A stretch of DNA of 64,000 bases from an uncultured Bacteroidia bacterium (lineage in GTDB: Bacteria; Bacteroidota; Bacteroidia; NS11-12g; UBA9320). The DNA lies in contig CAJQIC010000030.1 of assembly GCA_905478335.1 (NCBI GenBank), positions 48,984 through 112,983 on the forward strand, read 5' to 3'. The translations under genes were made by a program, and so were the position numbers. Below, piece by piece: positions 59,568-64,000 of the stretch (position 1 is the first letter of the stretch; every line of letters starts with the position of its first letter). The notes beneath the pieces are model-generated. The model saw nothing but the letters and a program-made list of their open reading frames with translations, was not told where the DNA came from and searched no databases.

Positions 59568-60584
59568 ATGAAACAACAAATTGAAAACGTCAAAAAAAGC
59601 ATTCGCACTTTTGAAGCAAAAACTGAAAAAGAGGTTGAAGATTTCCGTTTGCGGTTTTTAGTTAAAAAAGGCGAGGTAAATGCCTTGTTCGAAGAATTTA
59701 AAAAACTGACCAAAGAAGAGAAAAAAAACGCTGGTTCGGTTTTGAATGATTTAAAGAATTTTGCAAACAAAAAGTTTACAACGTTAAAAGAAGGGGTTGT
59801 TCATACAGAAGAAGAGAAGAAAGAAGAAAAAGATTTTTCTTTACCTGGATCTATTGTTTCACAAGGAAGCAGACATCCATTGTCTATTGTTCAAAAAAAG
59901 ATGATAGAAATCTTTGAAAAAATGGGTTTTAATATTTCTCTCGGTCCAGAGATTGAAGATGATTGGCATAATTTTTCTGCTCTAAATTTTCCAAAAAATC
60001 ATCCTGCAAGAGACATGCAGGATACGTTTTTCATAGAAAAAGAAATATCTTTAAGAACACATACATCTTCAGTTCAAGTACGGGTGATGGAAGAAAACGA
60101 CCCACCTATTAGAACAATCAGCCCGGGAAGGGTGTACAGAAATGAAGCAATAAGCGCAAGGTCAAATAGCTTTTTTCACCAAATAGAGGGTTTATATATT
60201 GATGAGGGCGTTTCTTTTGCTGATTTAAAACAAACCTTATTCCTATTTGTACAACAATTCTTTGGTAAAGAGACAGAAGTTCGTTTTAGACCAAGTTATT
60301 TCCCTTTTACTGAACCTAGTGCAGAGATGGATATATTTTTGGGCACAGCGACCGAAGAAGATTATAGATTAACAAAAGGAACAGGTTGGTTAGAGATTTT
60401 AGGTTGTGGAATGGTTGATGTTAATGTATTAGAAAACTGCGGCATTGATTCAAAAAAATACAGTGGTTTTGCATTTGGAATGGGTGTAGAAAGAATAACG
60501 ATGTTTCAATATGGTGTTAAAGATATTAGAACGTTGTTTGAAAATGATAAAAGGTTTTTAGAACAGTTTAAGTCATTGAATTAA
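59568..60584 (+). CDS. pheS: Phenylalanine-tRNA ligase alpha subunit
   Basis: 338 residues. An N-terminal coiled coil (1-90, IRTFEAKTEKEVEDFRLRFL) precedes the class II catalytic domain: HPLSIVQKKMIEIFEKMGF, FPKNHPARDMQDTFF, RTHTSSVQVR, FHQIEGLYID, FRPSYFPFTEPSAE and GCGMVDVNVLENCG, ending FAFGMGVERITMFQYGVKDIR. It forms the alpha2beta2 synthetase with PheT, which is not adjacent here. The first gene after the AT-rich gap, it is followed by tRNA-Pro. Confidence 0.96.
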   Translation: MKQQIENVKKSIRTFEAKTEKEVEDFRLRFLVKKGEVNALFEEFKKLTKEEKKNAGSVLNDLKNFANKKFTTLKEGVVHTEEEKKEEKDFSLPGSIVSQGSRHPLSIVQKKMIEIFEKMGFNISLGPEIEDDWHNFSALNFPKNHPARDMQDTFFIEKEISLRTHTSSVQVRVMEENDPPIRTISPGRVYRNEAISARSNSFFHQIEGLYIDEGVSFADLKQTLFLFVQQFFGKETEVRFRPSYFPFTEPSAEMDIFLGTATEEDYRLTKGTGWLEILGCGMVDVNVLENCGIDSKKYSGFAFGMGVERITMFQYGVKDIRTLFENDKRFLEQFKSLN

Positions 60585-60590
60585 TACTAA

Positions 60591-60665
60591 CGGGATGTAG
60601 CTTAGTCCGGTTAAAGTGCTCGTCTGGGGGGCGAGAGATCGGAGGTTCAAATCCTCTCATCCCGA
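60591..60665 (+). tRNA. tRNA-Pro (anticodon GGG)
   Basis: A 75-nt cloverleaf: acceptor CGGGATG/CATCCCG with discriminator A, D-stem GCTT/AAGT, anticodon arm CTCGT-CTGGGGG-GCGAG (anticodon GGG) and T-arm GGAGG-TTCAAAT-CCTCT. No CCA is encoded. It reads CCC/CCU proline codons. It lies 6 bp after pheS. Confidence 0.93.
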
Positions 60666-60676
60666 CGACAATGTGA

Positions 60677-60710
60677 CCTAAACTTCTTATTATAAGGAGT
60701 TTAGGTTTTG
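60677..60710 (+). terminator. Intrinsic terminator after tRNA-Pro
   Basis: A long stem (CCTAAACTTCTTAT / ATAAGGAGTTTAGG, with one G-T pair) is followed by TTTTG, starting 12 bp after the tRNA. It ends the pheS-tRNA transcript. Confidence 0.75.
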
Positions 60711-61160
60711 TGTTTCCCAAAATATTCCCAAAAACGTAATATTTTTGTGTTTGATTAGATTGTTTTAGGAGTTGCGATAGTAGGTAGAGTAAAAAAAAAA
60801 CATTGTTGAGGTATAAGTTCAACAATATATAATAATCCGTTTTATTACACCGATAGCAACAGGGGTATCCACCAAATAAACATAATGATGGGGGCTTTCT
60901 GCTGAGGGGGTGTCTCGCACCCTGTTTATTATAATTCTATTAAAAAACACCATTTACTTACCATTCGGTTTATAAACACTAATGATAAACCTCATGATAT
61001 TCATTTAGATACAACAAAAAATAATTATTATTTTACATTGAGCAATAAAAAGTAACAATTAAAGTGAATGAAATATGTCTTATCCAGCAAAAGTTAGAGG
61101 ATAAACGAATATTTTGTTCGCTTATAAACTAGTTGGGCACAAGCAAAAAAACCATAAATA
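60711..61160. other. AT-rich non-coding stretch, start of accessory region
   Basis: 450 bp with no credible gene. It holds a near-direct repeat TTCCCAAAA (two copies, 11 bp apart) right after the terminator, a minus-strand terminator-like hairpin, and a small GC hairpin GGGTG-TCTCG-CACCC at about 60908-60922. The position just downstream of a tRNA is typical of integration junctions, but no integrase or second copy of the tRNA 3' end is visible. Confidence 0.5.
60791..60826 (-). terminator. Orphan minus-strand terminator-like hairpin
   Basis: On the minus strand ATTGTTGA and TCAACAAT form an 8-bp stem with a 9-nt loop, followed by T10. No minus-strand gene lies upstream of it within the window, so it may be a relic of a lost gene or may work on read-through. 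Confidence 0.5.
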
Positions 61161-61430
61161 ATGAATAAAGATAAAAAAGTAATTGAACATTTAAATTCCA
61201 AATGGGGGAAACATCCTTGCCCAATGTGCGGGCAAAACAGTTGGACAGTATCAGATACTGTTTTTGAATTACGTGAATTTCACGGAGGAAATGTTGTTTT
61301 AGGAAGTGGACCAATTTATCCAATTATTCCTGTAAGCTGTAATAATTGCGGTAACTCAGTTATGATTAATGTCATCCAATCGTGAGCCATAGAAAAGCCA
61401 AAAGTTGAACCTAAAAAAACTGAGGAATAA
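61161..61430 (+). pseudogene. Zinc-ribbon small protein with in-frame TGA
   Basis: The first 74 residues (to 61385) contain two Cys pairs, HPCPMCGQ and VSCNNCGN, a zinc-ribbon arrangement, with FELREFHGG and VVLGSGPIYP. A TGA interrupts the frame at 61383-61385, but the same frame continues with AIEKPKVEPKKTEE to a TAA that overlaps the next ATG by one base. That coupling, and my memory of a conserved zinc-ribbon plus membrane-protein pair in Bacteroidota, suggest one original 89-residue protein with a nonsense change. The 74-residue product could still fold. Function is unknown. Confidence 0.65.
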
Positions 61431-61819
61431 TGAGTGAAGAACAAAGTAATTTTAACGTTTCTCAAGAATTTGAAATAATTCCGCATCAAAAAGGTCAAGC
61501 CTATCCGATTGGCGTAAAAGAATGGGAATATTTAAAAGAAAAAAAAAGTTAATATTGACATTAACAGTTTTCATACAATTGGATATTTACTTTTAGGTGC
61601 GAGTGCCTCCTGTTTGATTACAATAATAGCTACAAATTTTACTGACGATAAGTCAAATACTTTGACTTATCGTCAGTATTTGGAATTACTCTTATTTGTG
61701 GCTTACTAGCAATCTTATTTGCGAAAGACAAGCATAAACAAGAAAGTGCTAAACCAAATGAAATTGTAAATCAAATGGAGTTAATAGAATCACGATTTGA
61801 GAATAAAAAGCAAGAATAA
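61430..61819 (+). pseudogene. Disrupted two-helix membrane protein, partner of the zinc-ribbon gene
   Basis: The start reads MSEEQSNFNVSQEFEIIP ... WEYLKEKKS then stops (61552). Removing one A from the A9 run at about 61539-61547 continues with NSFHTIGYLLLGASASCLI, a membrane helix. Removing 23 bases (61653-61675) of a foldback insertion then restores the original frame into ITLICGLLAILFAKDKH, a second helix, ending at 61819. The two lesions sum to +24, so the far end is in the first frame. It looks like a formerly intact ~120-residue membrane protein, now disrupted or mis-assembled. Confidence 0.65.
61640..61678. repeat. Perfect 18-bp foldback inverted repeat
   Basis: Arms at 61640-61657 and 61661-61678 are perfectly complementary with a TAC spacer. 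The right arm is mostly made of the 23-bp insertion that breaks the membrane-protein frame. There is no T-run, and it lies inside former coding sequence, so it is unlikely to be a terminator. Confidence 0.8.
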
Positions 61820-61925
61820 AGCCAGTGCACACACATTGGGTATAAGCCATAGCCGCTCAAATCCTGCGCAAATTCCAAGCTACGCCTCAAACCCGTTACT
61901 GTTATGAAACATTAAAAAGAACACT

Positions 61926-62957
61926 ATGAATAGAAAAATTACCGTAATTCTAATGTTCGCAATTCTATTGACGAATTGCAGTTCAAAAAAAAATGACCTT
62001 GAAGAATCAAACCTGAAGGGAAAAATTTGGAAAATTAAGGAAACAAAGTTTGAAGGCGAGGAAAGGTTCGGCAAGTATCAAATTGGCGAAAAAAGATATT
62101 TTGGACATCAATTTTATGTTTTCAACGAAGAAGGATATTTAATAGATTATCAACAACTCGATAGAAAAGGGAAAACCGAAAGAACCTCGAAATATTCCTA
62201 CGATAAAAAAGGAAACCGAACGGAAATAACTACTTATGAAGATGACAAAGTAATTCAAAAACAAATAAATCAAATCGACAACAATCGTATCAAGGAAAGT
62301 CAAGTTTTTGATGATGAAGGAAAAGTGACTGCATGGTATCAATACGTTTATTCAGGAACGGATATAATAAGTGGAAAAGTTTTAAACAGTGATGGCAGTC
62401 TTAGCGCGACCTTCCAAAATAAAATGTCAGAGGGGTTTTTAACTAAACAAATATTAAAAGATAGCCTCGAACAAATAACAACTATTGTAAACCTTGAAAG
62501 GAATAAGGAAGGAGATGTAATAACTGAAAAGAATGAATTCCCAACAGATACAACTGAGTACACTTATTCATATCAATACGAGTATGATGAAAAAGGTAAT
62601 TGGCTAAAGCAATATCAGTTTGACAGAGATGGAAAGATTGACGACATAATAGTTCGACACATTATTTATTATAACGAATCTAAAGTCGCTAAAAAGGATA
62701 AAGATTTTTACGGAATTTGGTTTGTACTGGATGATAATGACTGGATTGAGTTTCGCCAAGACAAAAAATATGATTCAGGTTATAAGGACAGGATAAAGGA
62801 AACAGGAAATTGGGAAATCGATACTAAGCAACAATTATTGACATTTAGAGCTGACGACCCTGATGATTCGAGAAAATATAAGTACGGCTTTGAAGGCTAC
62901 CAACTGATTCTATTCACAATAAATGGTGAAGAAAAACTAAGACTTGAAAAAAGATAA
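61926..62957 (+). CDS. Lipoprotein with YD/RHS-like repeats
   Basis: 343 residues. The lipobox is LLTNC. The middle holds RHS-like units (YSYDKKGNRTEITTY, YEYDEKGNWLKQYQFDRDG), and the last ~90 residues (DFYGIWFVLDDNDWIEF, GNWEIDTKQQLLTF) resemble a lipocalin-like or copper-resistance-like end. It is AT-richer than the housekeeping genes. A 106-bp spacer upstream has the look of gene-cassette spacers seen in Bacteroidota accessory loci. Function is unknown. Confidence 0.7.
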   Translation: MNRKITVILMFAILLTNCSSKKNDLEESNLKGKIWKIKETKFEGEERFGKYQIGEKRYFGHQFYVFNEEGYLIDYQQLDRKGKTERTSKYSYDKKGNRTEITTYEDDKVIQKQINQIDNNRIKESQVFDDEGKVTAWYQYVYSGTDIISGKVLNSDGSLSATFQNKMSEGFLTKQILKDSLEQITTIVNLERNKEGDVITEKNEFPTDTTEYTYSYQYEYDEKGNWLKQYQFDRDGKIDDIIVRHIIYYNESKVAKKDKDFYGIWFVLDDNDWIEFRQDKKYDSGYKDRIKETGNWEIDTKQQLLTFRADDPDDSRKYKYGFEGYQLILFTINGEEKLRLEKR

Positions 62958-62999
62958 TTAAGGTAAACCCACCAATAAATAACAAAAAACATAAGACGA

Positions 63000-63920
63000 A
63001 TGAATCTAGGAATACGAATATTAGAAGAACTACTAAACAAACAAATCCGTTTTGTAATTCCAGTTTTCCAAAGACACTACGTTTGGAATGAACAAGACCA
63101 GTTGATGCCTTTATGGGATGACTTTATCAATAAATTTAATGAGCGTCAAAATAAACAGAAAATACACCCACATTATACCGGCTCAATAGTACTTTTTCAC
63201 GAAAACACTTCTACTAGTACATTGTCTACATATAACGTAATTGATGGACAACAAAGGTTGACGACTTTCCAATTGTTCATTGCCTCTTTCAGAGAAGTTT
63301 GCCGTAAACATTTAGATGATGAAAGTTTAATCAAAGAATTGAACAAGTACCTTTTCAACGATAAGTCCTTTGGTGACAAGGACTATGAAAATCAAAAATA
63401 TAAACTCGAACCAACAAAACTCAACAAAGAAATTTTTAAATCAATTGTAGGAAACACCTATGAAGAGGTTGAAGAATTGCACATTAATCCAGTATTAACC
63501 GAACGTGGAATTGGACCTAAAAGTTATAGAAATGTAGCTAAGGAAAGGAATAGAATCTTAGGTGCTTATATATTCTTCTATGACCAACTTAATGACTTCA
63601 TAGATAACTCTGAAATAGAAATCACTGAATTAATCACCACTTTACTTAAAGTCATTAAAAGGGATTTTCAATTTGTAGAAATCGGACTCACTCAAAATGA
63701 TGACCCCCAAATGATTTTTGAAACAATGAATGGTCGTGGTGCTTCCTTGACTGAAACTGACCTTATCAGAAATTATATCTTTATGCGTGCCAACAGCAAC
63801 GAAGAAAATCTTGATGCAATTTATGACATGTATTGGGATGAGTTTGATGACCCAAATGCTGAATATAGATGGCACTGTTCGACGTCAGCAAAAAGTGAAC
63901 TTATAGGGGTTATGATTTAA
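63000..63920 (+). pseudogene. DUF262 (GmrS-like) protein, C-terminally truncated
   Basis: The N-terminal 290 residues are a clear DUF262 domain: FVIPVFQRHYVWNEQDQLMPLW, the DGQQR loop (VIDGQQRLTTFQLFIASF), and QMIFETMNGRGASLTETDLIRNYIF. DUF262 proteins usually run to 550-700 residues and often end in a DUF1524 HNH nuclease, as in GmrSD-type restriction of modified DNA. Here homology ends at about 63874 (EYRWH), and unrelated sequence gives a stop at 63918-63920; neither other forward frame continues the domain. This suggests an insertion or deletion junction rather than a frameshift. Confidence 0.7.
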
Positions 63921-63964
63921 GAGAGGGTTATTTAATATATTTATAACCTTTTAAATCAACCTTA

Positions 63965-64000
63965 ATGGTAAACAAGAAAAGTACAAGTTCACTAATCAGT
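63965..64000 (+). CDS. Possible start of a reading frame at window edge
   Basis: An ATG after an AT-rich leader opens a frame (MVNKKSTSSLIS) that runs off the window. Its position just beyond the DUF262 break would fit a transposase or another inserted gene, but 12 residues are too few to identify it. Confidence 0.25.
   Translation, partial: MVNKKSTSSLIS

Noticed and set aside
60568..60825. Minus-strand open frame of 85 codons across the tRNA
   Set aside because: It is antisense to tRNA-Pro and the terminator; the peptide is a typical false product of tRNA sequence.
61820..61925. Spacer before the lipoprotein that resembles integron attC or Bacteroidota gene-cassette spacers
   Set aside because: Only a weak, imperfect hairpin can be drawn and no second copy or integrase is visible, so no attC call is made.
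1..64000. CRISPR arrays, rRNA genes, prophage structural modules
   Set aside because: No regularly spaced short repeats, rRNA stretches or phage capsid, terminase or portal genes were seen; the tail-fibre-like proteins have bacterial signal peptides and surface-protein neighbours.

Overview
The window reads as a piece of a Bacteroidota chromosome, most likely of a free-living, Flavobacteriales-like bacterium. The evidence is the many secreted proteins ending in type IX secretion (T9SS) sorting domains (both the short type A tail and the CHU_C/type B tail), two TonB-dependent receptors with carboxypeptidase-like N-terminal domains, a TonB receptor/DUF4249 pair, an Omp28-like lipoprotein, a fused E1 alpha-beta 2-oxoacid dehydrogenase, TAnnTTTG-type promoter elements and weak ribosome binding sites. 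The species cannot be named from the sequence alone.

Layout. 0-8.6 kb: large surface or secreted proteins (LamG/Cys-Asp repeats, PKD repeats, BNR/GEVED) around a bestrophin-like channel. 8.7-14.6 kb: photolyase, then a complete cyanophycin set: synthetase (cphA), divergent cyanophycinase (cphB) and, convergent with it, an isoaspartyl peptidase. 14.6-17.0 kb: an arsenic operon (arsR, DUF6428, arsenate-reductase-like phosphatase, acr3) whose last gene is followed after one base by the isoaspartyl peptidase, so arsenic and cyanophycin functions appear transcriptionally linked. 17.1-30.3 kb: fused E1 dehydrogenase, DCC thiol oxidoreductase, a PadR/PspC/DUF2807 unit, thiN, an envelope lipoprotein/barrel pair, SulP transporter and glyA. 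30.4-38.2 kb: two convergent operons, each with a tail-fibre-like protein (C-terminal S74 chaperone) followed by a T9SS cargo. 38.3-50.7 kb: purS, pssA, TonB receptors, DUF4249, TlpA-like lipoprotein, an esterase-like T9SS protein, acyl-CoA dehydrogenase and LD-carboxypeptidase. 50.7-60.7 kb: xerD, Omp28-like lipoprotein, pseudouridine synthase, a CHU_C protein, ybeY, mnmG, an Ig-like lipoprotein, an AT-rich non-coding gap, pheS and tRNA-Pro(GGG). 60.7-64 kb: an AT-rich accessory stretch with decayed small genes, a lipoprotein and a truncated DUF262 gene.

Three things stand out. (1) Two perfect GTTCCACGTGGAAC palindromes (parS-like), with two degenerate copies nearby, lie next to mnmG. About 3.7 kb further on is a 417-bp AT-rich gap with a cluster of DnaA-box-like 9-mers and a perfect inverted repeat; together these make this a strong candidate for the chromosome origin region. 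(2) A protein that is normally one chain (small N-terminal domain + PspC + DUF2807) is written in one uninterrupted frame broken by exactly two stop codons. (3) Several genes carry single, traceable lesions: a one-base shift inside a T9SS tail, an A-tract shift at a signal peptide, an in-frame TGA, and an A-tract shift plus a 23-base foldback insertion in a membrane-protein gene. These are either real phase or decay events or assembly errors, and can be settled from raw reads.
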